Shown: positions 10,796 through 20,720 of the stretch, piece after piece
Position numbering within the stretch: position 1 is the first letter of the stretch
Layout: each line of letters opens with the position of its first letter
Assembly: GCA_037693485.1 (NCBI GenBank)
Contig: CM075350.1
Coordinates: forward strand, 68,862,001 to 68,926,000
Direction: 5' to 3'
DNA: 64,000 nt
Source of the DNA: Kitagawia praeruptora
Lineage: Eukaryota; Streptophyta; Magnoliopsida; Apiales; Apiaceae
Position numbers and translations under genes: made by a program
The notes under the pieces: model-generated
What the model was told of the DNA's origin: nothing
Seen by the model: only the letters and a program-made list of their open reading frames with translations
Databases searched by the model: none

Positions 10796-11821
10796 CCTTA
10801 TGGACTATAGTCTTGCAATAGGGGCATAAGTTTCATCAAAATTGATTCCTTTTTTATGATTGTATCCTTGAGCCATAAGTCATGCTTTGTTGCGAGTAAT
10901 TGTTCTAAACTCATCAACTTTGTTTTTTGAAGATCCATTTAGTACCAATGATTGAAGCATTCTTAGGTGGCTCTAACAGTTCCCAAACATCACATCTTTC
11001 AAATTGATTGAGCTCATCTTGCATTGCCATGATCCAATTCTCATCTTGAAGTGCTTCCTTGATATTATTTGGTTCCTCTTGAGCGAGAAAGGCAGCAAAT
11101 GCATAGAATTTAACTTGACCCTTCATTGTCGTGATTCCTTCTGAATGATTAACTCTAGAGGATGGTTCTTAACTGTCCTAGTTGACTTTGGGAGAGAATG
11201 TTGAGCAATGACTTCTTCATTGACTCTAACTCTCTTGGATGGTGGAGAAACTTCATCTCCTTCATATAGTGGCATCTTTTCTGGTGATCTCTATCCTCTA
11301 GGACCTTGCAAGGTGAGCTTTAACAGTTTATCAATCATTTCATCAACTGGAGAAGAGGTCTCAACTGGCTTTTCAACTATTGAAGTTTGTTCAAGTTGCT
11401 TATTAGCTTGTTGAGATGTTATCTTCAGCTTTGTCGGCCGCTATCAGTACATGTATCTGTAATTTCTTCCTCATCTTTTTACAGATCAACTTTATTAGTC
11501 TCTTGAAATGAAATATCTATAAACTCTTCGAAAATATGTTTAGAAACATTATAAACCATATATATACGACTTATCGAAGAATAACCTTAAAAGATTTTTT
11601 CATAAGATTTAGCATCAAATTTACCATCTATATCAATAGTTTTGAGTACAAAGCACCTGGATCCAAAGACTTTAAAGTAGCCTATATTTGGCTTCTTGTT
11701 CCTCAGTAATTCATATGGAGTCTTGTTGAGAATAGGCCTAATAGGCACCCTATTAAGAACATAGCTTGCTGTATTGACTACTTCTTCCCAAAAACTTCTT
11801 GGTAGCTTGCTTTCTCGCAGT
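10796..11821 (-). pseudogene. copia A: N-terminal RT and C-terminal integrase, decayed
   Basis: The minus strand from 11821 carries the end of the integrase region (SKLPRSFWEEVVNTASYVLN and FKVFGSRCFVLKT at 11844-11590). A degraded linker follows, then the start of RT (ENWIMAMQDELNQFERCDVW and IIGTKWIFKK at ~11045-10920) and DETYAPIARL near 10840-10810, just before E. An in-frame TAG follows the last motif. Several frameshifts are visible. The fragment joins 4556-5782 on one side and 52801 on the other once E and B are removed. Confidence 0.85.
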
Positions 11822-11826
11822 AGTGT

Positions 11827-12331
11827 TGTTAGATATTGATTCAAGTGATATCAGGATCTGGACTATTACTGATCAGATACTGATGCTAACGTCATCAGTA
11901 ATACAACGTCAGTATTGGATTGCCACCAGGATTGAAAGTTAATCAGGATTACGTGAAGATTCTCATCGGTCCAGAGATCAAGGAAGATTGATATGTCGGT
12001 TCCTAAATTATAGGAAGGCAGCTATCATGCAAGATATGCATTCAGAGTTGTATGTAATTGATTTAGAATATCTTGTAATTGATAGTGTAGTTGTGTATGC
12101 TATATAAACACAGTTTAGGTTTTACATGATTGTATTCGCTTACACGAGTTATCTTGTAACCTAGCAGCTCTTAAGAACATAAGGATTTCTTAAGAGAGTT
12201 TGTAACAGTTTTATATCAGAATTAATAAAGCTGTTATTTATTCATACTTGTGTTATTATTACTGGTTAAGTCGAAAATCTTATACAATTGTATTCAACCC
12301 CCCTTCTACAATTGTTAATTACTGGGCAACA
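11827..12331 (+). repeat. 5' LTR of B
   Basis: This 505-bp LTR starts TGTTAGATATTG and ends GGGCAACA. It contains TATATAAACACAG near 12100, a plausible TATA region, and TTAATAAAGC near 12223, a plausible polyadenylation signal. It matches 52292-52795 almost throughout. Confidence 0.92.
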
Positions 12332-12333
12332 AT

Positions 12334-12345
12334 TGGTATCAGAGC
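12334..12345 (+). other. primer binding site of B
   Basis: TGGTATCAGAGC lies two bases after the LTR, complementary to initiator-methionine tRNA. Confidence 0.92.
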
Positions 12346-12379
12346 AAACTGATTAATTATAATCAGAAACGATCTTAAG

Positions 12380-12769
12380 ATGTCGACAAGCAAGTATGAA
12401 AGTATCAAGATTCCTATTCTCAAGAGAACTGAGTATCCAACATGGAAAGTGAAAATGTTGATGTATCTGAAAGCAACTGATCCAGACTATCTTGATAAAA
12501 TTAATGATGGACCATTTCTCCCAACGAGATTAGTTGGAAGAACAGAGACTGTTCCTGAACACTATGTCATGAAGGCAAAGAGTGAATGGACTCCAGAGGA
12601 AAAGGCTCAATTGCTCAAAGATGCAAATGTAAAGAATATTTTGCATAACAGTCTTAATAATGTCATGTCAAACAGGGTAATAGCATGCAAGACTGCTAAG
12701 GAAATTTGGGATACCTTGGAAACTCAATGCCAAGGCACTGAATCTATCAATAGAAATAGAAGGGCTCTG
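12380..12769 (+). pseudogene. B gag, 5' part, interrupted by F
   Basis: The N-terminal part of a copia Gag starts at ATG 12380 (MSTSKYESIKIPIL) and includes the core motifs YPTWKVKMLMYLKA and AKEIWDTLETQC. It is open up to the F target site at 12753-12769 and continues in frame after the second target-site copy at 15260-15276. Gag forms the virus-like particle. The insertion destroys the full-length product. Confidence 0.9.
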
Positions 12770-13080
12770 CATGGTTGAGAGAAATAGAGAAGATTCTTGA
12801 GATTGTTTGTGTTGAATATGATAGGAAGACCATCGTTACCATGAATATATTGAAGAATGAATTAAAGTATTAGTGAAAGGGAAGTCTGTAGATTGACATC
12901 AGGTCAGGAGTTAAATGAGAGTCGTCTTTTCTCTCTAGCTTTCAACCCTAGCCGCCACTTAATTCAGCCTTTTCTAAACATTTTCTCATCAGATCTATAT
13001 ATTTCCTTCCCAAATCCACCTCCCCTTTCTAATCTCACACCTAAAACACCAAATTTCTTATATAATAATTAATTTCTATA

Positions 13081-15108
13081 ATGGGTTTCTTTGTTCGAGT
13101 TTTCTGGTTGTTGGAGAATCCGATGGGGATTTTTCTTCTCCAGTTAAGTTATTGTTCTTGGAAGATGGGATTTAAGGCCAATAACTCATTTGGGTGGTCT
13201 GGTTTTGATTTGGAGACCCTTGCTGCTGGCGAGTATCACCTCTCGGTCGTGTTACAAGGGGGGTTCTCGAAGGGAAGTTTTGATTTCTCGACTTCAGTAC
13301 TCACAGATCTGGAGATTTTGTTGGGTTCTATGAATTATATTGATGAGAAGTTGGGGGTCAACTCCCCTGTCCTTAGCTGTGATGTTGAGACACAAATGTT
13401 GCTGGTTGTTGGTGCTGAGACACTAATGAGCAATGGTTATGTGACTATTGTTAAAGTGACTGTTGTTACGGGCAGCCTTGAAGGCTTTTTGAGAAGGTCT
13501 TTGAAGGTCTACACAGGTGGAGGCGTACTATGTGATTGTGATCTTAGCTACTTAGCACTTTCTTTATATGAGGGTGAGAAGGATGCTTATTTTCGATATG
13601 GAAGTTTATGGAGGAAATCATTGGATTTCTTGGCCCTTTACAGGACCTCTGTTGAGCGCCTCTTCTTGTATGCTTGCAAGATGTTGAGAGCCACTCCCAT
13701 GCTTGCTGGCGAATCTGGTATTGACGGCTGCGTCACATCATTTCTTTCAATTCTTAACAAGCATTGGAGCCTCATAGTTTGTATGTATGGTGGAAATTTC
13801 TTGACTAGGGAGTTTTTTTCCCTCCTCAGATCTAAAGCCAAAACGTTGATAGAGGTGCTTTGCCTCTTTGAGATTATTGGTTTGTCAGCAGGTGTGTTTG
13901 GCAACCCAACAATGGCTGTTCTTCTTAGCGCAAAGGATGCTTGCCAGGTGTTTGATGATTTTACTCAAAGGCTTTCGGCTCTTGTGGTGACATGGTATAT
14001 GAGACTTTATCAGGTGACTCTGTTCTACGAGTTTTGTCTCGATTTGAATTGTATGGTGGCTGATCTTGATATGTTCAATGGGGCTGCTAAGGATGGGTAC
14101 TATATGTACCACGAGAATGTTGGTGCTCTCAGCCATATCGTGTTTTTTATGGATGTAGTAGCGACGATAAATGGGTCTGATTATAATTATGGATTCGGGA
14201 ATGTATGTTATAAGTTTAAGCATCGATGTGGTGGTTTACATTTGGAATGTTACATGAATGCAATTGGAAGTGTTGACCTGCGGGTGAGGAATTGGAATCT
14301 ATTGAATGAATTGGGATGCGTGAGCGGTCACGCTATAGTAATCCTGTTTGAGATGGGTGTTATTGGTTTGGAATACAGCAATCCGCTGAAGAATGGAGAT
14401 TTTGGTACGGTAGATGGTTTTCGTTTGCCAACTGATTTCTTTGAGAGTATTGAACTTGATGTTTGTTGTGTGCGGGAGGGGAAGGGTGCTAGCGTTATGC
14501 CTGTTGCTCTGGTTATGATTGATAGTACTGGCCTTAGCAGGGACTGCGGGGGAAGGTTCTATTTTGAGGATGTAGTGTGTGCTGGGTTGGACTATTCTGT
14601 GGGGGTTTTTAGTGTGACTATGAGAAAGGAACTCTGTCCCCAGCAAAGGGGCAATGAAATGATTTTTCTTGAGATGATTTTATTTGTAACTGCTGATGAG
14701 GTTGCAACCTTGGGAAGGGCCCTTCTGCGGAGAATTTTGTACAGCCTTGGTACAAGGACTGGACGGTTTGCAATGATGATAATGGAAGTTCAGAGTAATA
14801 GAGATAATGCCCAAATCATTGATGATGGGATCGGGGCTGCGTGTCCTATTCATGCGCAAGTTGTCAAAACTAGCAGTTTGATGTTGGAGTTGATACGCAT
14901 TACTGGTTTTTGGATAGTAGGCACTTGTTGGCTTGAGGCGGTGGAAGTGTTTGGGTCTTATGTCCTGAAGTACAACTGCTGGGTATTGTGTTGCTCATGT
15001 CATTCAAATGGGAGGCCTAGGAGGAAGGATTGCTTACAATTCTTGGATGTGAACCGGGTGGTCACTTTTCTATTCGTACTTGGCATAGGTCTCATTTTGT
15101 GGTTTTAA
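13081..15108 (+). CDS. Unknown 675-residue protein of insertion F
   Basis: This single open frame of 675 codons runs from ATG 13081 (context ATAATGG) to TAA 15108 and covers most of the insert. I recognise no domain: no zinc knuckle, RRM, endonuclease, RT or RNase H motif. The product is rich in Val, Leu, Phe, Gly, Cys and Met and poor in Pro and Gln, reflecting a T/G-rich sense strand. It ends with a hydrophobic stretch, VVTFLFVLGIGLILWF, that could be a C-terminal membrane anchor. An ORF this long without stops is very unlikely by chance, so coding constraint, now or recently, is inferred. It is not obviously homologous to the ORF in G despite the shared tail. It could also be a captured host sequence. 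Confidence 0.5.
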   Translation: MGFFVRVFWLLENPMGIFLLQLSYCSWKMGFKANNSFGWSGFDLETLAAGEYHLSVVLQGGFSKGSFDFSTSVLTDLEILLGSMNYIDEKLGVNSPVLSCDVETQMLLVVGAETLMSNGYVTIVKVTVVTGSLEGFLRRSLKVYTGGGVLCDCDLSYLALSLYEGEKDAYFRYGSLWRKSLDFLALYRTSVERLFLYACKMLRATPMLAGESGIDGCVTSFLSILNKHWSLIVCMYGGNFLTREFFSLLRSKAKTLIEVLCLFEIIGLSAGVFGNPTMAVLLSAKDACQVFDDFTQRLSALVVTWYMRLYQVTLFYEFCLDLNCMVADLDMFNGAAKDGYYMYHENVGALSHIVFFMDVVATINGSDYNYGFGNVCYKFKHRCGGLHLECYMNAIGSVDLRVRNWNLLNELGCVSGHAIVILFEMGVIGLEYSNPLKNGDFGTVDGFRLPTDFFESIELDVCCVREGKGASVMPVALVMIDSTGLSRDCGGRFYFEDVVCAGLDYSVGVFSVTMRKELCPQQRGNEMIFLEMILFVTADEVATLGRALLRRILYSLGTRTGRFAMMIMEVQSNRDNAQIIDDGIGAACPIHAQVVKTSSLMLELIRITGFWIVGTCWLEAVEVFGSYVLKYNCWVLCCSCHSNGRPRRKDCLQFLDVNRVVTFLFVLGIGLILWF

Positions 15109-15191
15109 ACAAGTTTAAACTAGTTCTCTTTGTTTGTTGATTGTTATAGTGTCTTGATGCTATGACATTTGTTATGTTTGCATGTTGTCTT

Positions 15192-15259
15192 CGCGGGGTA
15201 TGCCCCTAGATGTGTATCAGTTGTTCCTTTATGGTATAAAATTTTAATTAGCAAAAAAA
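15192..15259 (+). repeat. Conserved 3' tail of F (shared with G)
   Basis: The last ~68 bp contain GGTATGCCCCTAGA, TATGGTATAAA and TTTTAATTAGC followed by A-7. The same blocks in the same order end insertion G (25876-25941). A shared 3' end next to the A-tail is what a LINE RT would recognise, so both were probably mobilised by one partner LINE. Confidence 0.8.
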
Positions 15260-15276
15260 GAAATAGAAGGGCTCTG

Positions 15277-17208
15277 TTGATTCAGGAGTATGAACAGTTT
15301 GATGCTAAATCTGATGAAAGCCTTACTGATATGTATGATAGATTTCTGACACTGCTGAACAATCTATCTCTTGTTGGCAAAGAGGATGATCCAGAGGATT
15401 CAAATACCAAGTTTCTAAGAGCTCTGTCTGAGGAATGGGATAGCTTCAATCATAAGGCATCAGTATGATCTGAAGATGTTGTCTCTTGATGAAGTTTATG
15501 GGATGCTGAGAACCTATGATCTTGAGGTTCAACAAAGAAAGAATAAGAAGATTGTCAAGGCAAAATCTGTTGCTTTGAATGTGGAATTAAAATCAAAGGG
15601 AAAAGCTGAGGAGGTTTCTAGCAGAAAGAGTAGGGTTGTAGAGTCAATTCCTGATGACTCATCATCAAATACTGATGCTAAGTCTGATTCTGATACTGAT
15701 GATGACTCTACTGATTCTGACATGATGGAGATGGTTTCTATGATAGTCAAAGGCTTCAAGAAGATGAAGTTCAGAAAGGCTAGGAAGCAAGGGAAGTTTC
15801 AAAAGAAAACCTTCAATGCTGACAAAGACAGGTACAAGAAGAAAGAAGACAAAAACAGCAAATTTGACAAGTCAAAAGTCAGATGCTACAACTGTGATGG
15901 AATGGGTCACTTTGCAACTGAGTGCAAGAAGACCAAAACTAAAGCTCTCATCTCATCAAGCAAGGATTGGATGGACTCTTCCTCTGACTCTGAAGAAGAG
16001 AAGGTGAACTATGCTTTGATGGCCAATACTAATGAGACTGTTGCTGCTGATAACAAGGTATCTGAAATTTTGTTTGATTTTGATACTAATAATGTCTCTG
16101 AGTTAAGATCATTTCTAAAATCTCTGCATATTAGTTTTAGAAATCAATCTATTGAAAATGCTAGAATAAAATCTGAAATGGCAGAGGTGGTTAAAGAAAT
16201 GATCATCTAGAAGTTGAGTTACTTTTCTTGCATGAAGTGCAAACAGAATGTGATAATGCTAAACACATAAAACTATAAATGGAGTTTAGATGTACTGAAC
16301 TTGAAAAAGAACTCGAGGATGCTAAAGAGAAACTCAGAACCTGGACACACTCTGGAAAGAAAACTCATGGAATAATGACTGATAAAAATTGGAAAGAGTG
16401 TCTAGGTTATAAGCCAGAGAATGAGAAAAAGGATAAAGGTAAAGTTGTTACTGATGGAACAACAGAACCAGGAAGAATTGTTGTTAATGAGTCAACAAAT
16501 CCAAAAACCTACAGATATGTTACAGACAGTACTAAAACTAAATTAAAACCTGTTAATTATGTGTATCCAGAAAATTCCAAATCTACTCCAGAAAAGGGAT
16601 CTACTTCTACACATCATTCTGACACTAGAACTGTCAAAACAAAAAATGTAGGTCTTTTGTCTAAGAAACAACTGAGGGACAAAATCTGTGAAGTGATAGA
16701 TAGAAAGAAAGTCCCAACTGTCAAAAGAAACAGAAATGGTAAAGTTGGAATAAACAAAGAAAATAATTATAAGTATATTCCAAATGCACCAAGAAAAGTT
16801 TGCTTTAACTGTGGTAATTCTAATCATCTTGTTATTGATTGCAGGAAAAGTAAAAAGAAGGCTACTTTAGTTCCTAAGTCTAACATTAGGAATAGATCAG
16901 TATTTTATAAACCACAGAATCCTTGTTTCCACTGTGGCAGTAAATGGCATTCTATCTATACTTGTGAGGAATACCATAGTTTGTACTACAACTTTTATGA
17001 TTCATTGCCAAAGTTTAATAAAAGTACAAATTCTGGTAAAACAAAGAATGCGAATTCTAAGCATGCATTTGTTAATAAAAATGGAGCAAATTCTGATGGG
17101 GTCACTTCTGAAAGAACTGTTTTTGTTAAAAAGTCTTCTGCTGCTAAAAATGCTAAATTGCATGCAAATAGAACCCAACAAGTGTGGGTTCTTAAAAATT
17201 CTAACTGA
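15277..17208 (+). pseudogene. B gag, 3' part, with zinc knuckles
   Basis: Gag resumes after F, with EYEQFDAKSDESLTDMYDRF, then a frameshift/stop near 15466-15476. A frame with an acidic Ser/Asp run and zinc knuckle CYNCDGMGHFATEC (~15890) follows, then a TAG at 16208 and a third frame (16279-17208). The third frame has a coiled-coil start and knuckles CFNCGNSNHLVIDC (~16801) and CFHCGSKWHSIYTC (~16924). It ends QQVWVLKNSN and TGA (17206-17208). A long Gag with extra knuckles is typical of Sirevirus-type copia elements. Three lesions make it a pseudogene. Confidence 0.85.
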
Positions 17209-17231
17209 GTTCTTTGTGGTTCTGATTGCAG
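17206..17231 (+). promoter_or_regulatory. Gag stop followed by 3'-splice-site-like tract in B
   Basis: Gag ends with TGA, followed by a T/G-rich 23-nt tract ending TTCTGATTGCAG. The protease frame (GKKKNVLVMDNG) opens right after the CAG. The same layout occurs in C (28765-28784) and A (53733-53757). A role as splice acceptor is inference. Confidence 0.5.
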
Positions 17232-18442
17232 GGTAAAAAGAAAAATGTGTTAGTCATGGATAATGGTTGTTCTGTGCACATGACTGGAGACAAAACCTTA
17301 CTTTCAGAATTTGAGGAGAAGGCTGGCCCAACTGTGTCTTATGGAGATGGCAATATTGGACAAACTATGGGATATGGCAATATAATCATTGGAAATGTCA
17401 TCGTTGAAAAAGTAGCTCTGGTGAAAGGACTCAAACACAATTTGCTAATTGTTAGTCAAATCACAGACAGAGGTTATCATGTCAACTTCTATGATACTCA
17501 TTTTGAAGTGATCAGCAAAACATCAGGGAAGGTTGCATTAACTGGTCAAAGGCATGGTAACATTTATGAAGCCAACATCTACACCAATACTGATGGACCC
17601 TCTACATGTCTCATCAGTAAAGCTTCTGTAGATGATAGTTGGAATTGGCACAAGAGCTTTCTCATCTCAACTTCAACAATATCAATGAGTTGGTAAAGAA
17701 AGACTTGGTAAGAGGATTACCAAAGGCACTGTATACTCCAGATGGACTCTGTGATGCTTGTGAGAAGGCTAAACAGAGAAGGACATCATTCAAGAGTAAA
17801 ACAGAATCCTCAATTGATGAACCATATCACATGCTTTATCTTGACTTGTTTGGACCAGTCAACATAATGTCCATCAGTAAAAAAAGGTACACTCTAGTCA
17901 TTGTTGATGAATATACTAGATTTACCTGGGTGTATTTTCTACACAGAAAAGATGAAAGAGCTGAGATACTCTTGGACCATGTAAGACTCATTGAGACTGG
18001 CACAAAGTATAAAGTCAAGATTCTAAGAAGTGATAATGGAAATGAATTCAAGAATTCAACAATGGAAGAGTTCTGTAAATACAAAGGAATAGTTCAACAA
18101 TTCTCTGCTCCTGGAACACCCCAGCAAAATGGAGTAGTTGAAAGAAAGAATAGAACTCTTATCGAAGCTGGCAGAACTATGTTGGAGGAAGCTAAATTAC
18201 CTACATATTTCTGGGTAGAGGCAGTCAACACAGCATGCTATACTCAGAACATTACACTGATCAACATACATGGTGTGACTCCTTATCAGATGATCAAGGA
18301 AAAGAAGCCAAGTCTGAAGCATTTACATGTATTTGGTTGCAAGTGCTTTGTTCTAAGACCTCGTCCTGAACAACTAGGTAAATTTGAGACTAAAGCTGAT
18401 GAGGGCATCTTTATTGGCTATCCATCAACAAGAGCCTTTTAA
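17226..18442 (+). pseudogene. B protease and integrase
   Basis: The protease motif is MDNGCSVHMTGD where the family has DSGCS, so the catalytic D-S-G is altered to D-N-G. The zinc-binding pre-integrase region is broken by a frameshift near 17650-17690. The integrase core follows, with YLDLFGPVN, LRSDNGNEF and [11 protein letters not shown] (the D,D,E residues), and FGCKCFVLRP near the end. A frameshift separates it from the RT frame at ~18430. Confidence 0.85.
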
Positions 18443-20153
18443 AGTCTACAATCTAAGAACAAAGACAGTCATGGAGTCTATCAATGTATCTTTCGATGAT
18501 AAGAAGATTACAGGAATTGCTGAAAACTCACATGACGGTTTGATTTTTGCAAATGAAGCTACCAAGAATACTGATGAAATCATGTCAGATATTGATACTT
18601 CATCACATCCTGACGATCCTCCAATACCTGATGAAACACAAATTAATGATGGTAATGCAAATTTTGAGGGGGAGCAACAGCAAGAGACCATCAACACGGA
18701 AGCAACTCAAACATCAGGAGCAGATTCATTAGAAATAGATTCAAGTGATAATTCTGACAGTAGATTAGAAAGAGATAGCACTATCTCAGGGGGAGCTTAT
18801 AACAATTCTAGTTCTTTTGAAGATAACACTAAGGGAGCATCCAGTTCAAGGAATGACTTACCACCAGCAAGGAAATGGACTAAAAGCCATACTCCTGATT
18901 TAATTATTGGGAATCCTGACGCAGGTGTTGAAACCAGAAGTGCAACTCAAAATGAATGTCTTTATCACAACTTTCTGTCAAAGGAGGAGCCTAAGAAAGT
19001 TGAAGATGAACTCAAGGATGCTGATTGGGTTATGGCTATGCTAGAAGAACTAAATGAGTTTGAAAGAAATGAAGTCTGGAAACTGGCACCAAGACCAAAA
19101 AGTAGGTCTGTCGTGGGTACAAAGTGGGTGTTCAGAAATAAGACAGATTCAGATGGCACAATTATAAGGAATAAAACAAGACTAGTTGCAAAGGGGTATT
19201 CTCAACAGGAAGGAATAGACTATGATGAGACTTTTGCTCCTGTTGCAAGGTTAGAAGCCATCAGAATTTTTCTAGCATATGCAGCTCACAAGAAATTCAA
19301 GGTTTTCCAGATGGATGTGAAAAGTGCTTTTCTAAATGGAGAATTAGAAGAGGAGGTATATGTTGAACAACCTCCTGGCTTCGTTGATTCTAAACATCCA
19401 GATTATGTCTATAGACTGGATAAATCACTTTATGGACCAAAGCAAGCTCCAAGAGCCTGGTATGAAACATTGGATCAATTCTTACTGGAAAGTGGATTCA
19501 AAAGAGGTACAATTGATAAAACCTTGTTTTATTTGAATCATGGTAAGGATTTGCTATTAGTTCAAATTTATGTTGATGATATCATTTTTGGGTCAACTAA
19601 CTCCAAATTGTGTGAGAAGTTTTCAAAGCTAATGCAGTCTAGATATCAAATGAGCATGATGGGAGAAATGAGCTATTTCTTAGGTCTGCAAGTTAAACAG
19701 ACTGATGATGGGATTTTTATCAATCAGTCAAAATACACAAAGAATCTTTTGAAAAAGTTTAACATGCAAGATAGTGCTACTGCATCAACTCCCATAGCTA
19801 CAGCTACCAAGCTTGATCCTAATCAAGGTACTGAGGTAGATGTAACCAACTACAGAGGTATGATTGGTTCACTTTTGTATCTAACTGCTGGTAGACCAGA
19901 TATCATGTATGCAACCTGTCTATGTGCAAGATTTCAGGCAAATCCCAGGGAACCACATCTCATTGCAGTCAAAAGGATTTTCAGATACTTGAAAGGCACC
20001 CGATCTCTTGGCCTTTGGTATGTTAGAGAATCTGATTTTAATTTATGTGGTTACTCAGATGTTGATTTTGCAGGCTGTAAAATAGACAGGAAAAGTACTT
20101 TAACAGAAGAATTTGCTGCTCAGCTTGGTTTAAAAACTGCACCACTTCAATAG
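18384..20153 (+). pseudogene. B reverse transcriptase with truncated RNase H
   Basis: The RT is otherwise well preserved. It has [48 protein letters not shown], the active-site [11 protein letters not shown] and [15 protein letters not shown]. RNase H begins ([17 protein letters not shown]) but breaks off there and runs straight into sequence unlike RNase H, ending at TAG 20153. The catalytic C-terminal part of RNase H is deleted, most likely by one deletion that also removed the spacer and the start of ORF3. Confidence 0.85.
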
Positions 20154-20224
20154 AAAAATGCTGAAGCAAAGGTCTTTCATAGACAGAAGAAACAGAAGAC
20201 TACTTCACCTTTGAAATGATCTAG

Positions 20225-20720
20225 CACACAAGAACCTGAACTTCAAAGTAGTTCAGCAGCTACTACAGATCCAGTCACACAAGAACCATCCACTCAAAGT
20301 GTGAATGCAGACATTTCTGAAGGAATGGTCCCACAAGAACCACTTTCTCAAAGGGAAGGTGAAGACAAGAACATTCCTGCCACACAAGAACCATCTTCTT
20401 AAAGTGAAGATGCAGGCAAAATCACATCAACAGAGAAGTTTCCTAACACTGCTCAAGGAGCTTCTGAAATTGAATTTGACTCACAGACAAGCATTTGAGG
20501 GAAGCACACAAGCATATTGCTGAATATGATGATCTACTCACAGACAAGCATTTGAGCTTCTGATAAAGATGTTCATGCCAAGCATATTGCTGAATGTGAT
20601 GATCTACTCACAGACACTGCATTTGAGGGAAGCACACAAGAACCTTTGACACAAAGTGTTGAAGCAGCTTCTCAACCTCAGACTACACAAGAACCATTGG
20701 TAGCAAATACTGATGCAAGT
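20225..20720 (+). repeat. Degenerate coding minisatellite in B ORF3
   Basis: ACACAAGAACC/CCACAAGAACC followed by a CTCAAAGTG-like block recurs about six times (20231, 20278, 20327, 20381, 20635, 20684), roughly every 45-50 bp apart from one larger gap. It encodes Thr-Gln-Glu-Pro repeats. Inside it, a ~75-bp segment with GCATATTGCTGAAT and GATGATCTACTCACAGAC is duplicated (20510-20555 and 20580-20620). Two in-frame stops interrupt it. Confidence 0.7.

Larger units (their letters stand above)
12770..15259 (+). mobile_element. Non-LTR, poly(A)-tailed insertion F
   Basis: A 17-bp direct repeat, GAAATAGAAGGGCTCTG, flanks the insert (12753-12769 and 15260-15276) and splits B's gag. The right end is an A-run after TTTTAATTAGC. 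Variable-length duplications plus an A-tail are the hallmark of target-primed reverse transcription (LINE machinery). The insert has a ~310-bp leader with pyrimidine-rich stretches, one long ORF and a 3' tail shared with G. I see no endonuclease or RT motifs, so it looks non-autonomous. Confidence 0.85.
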
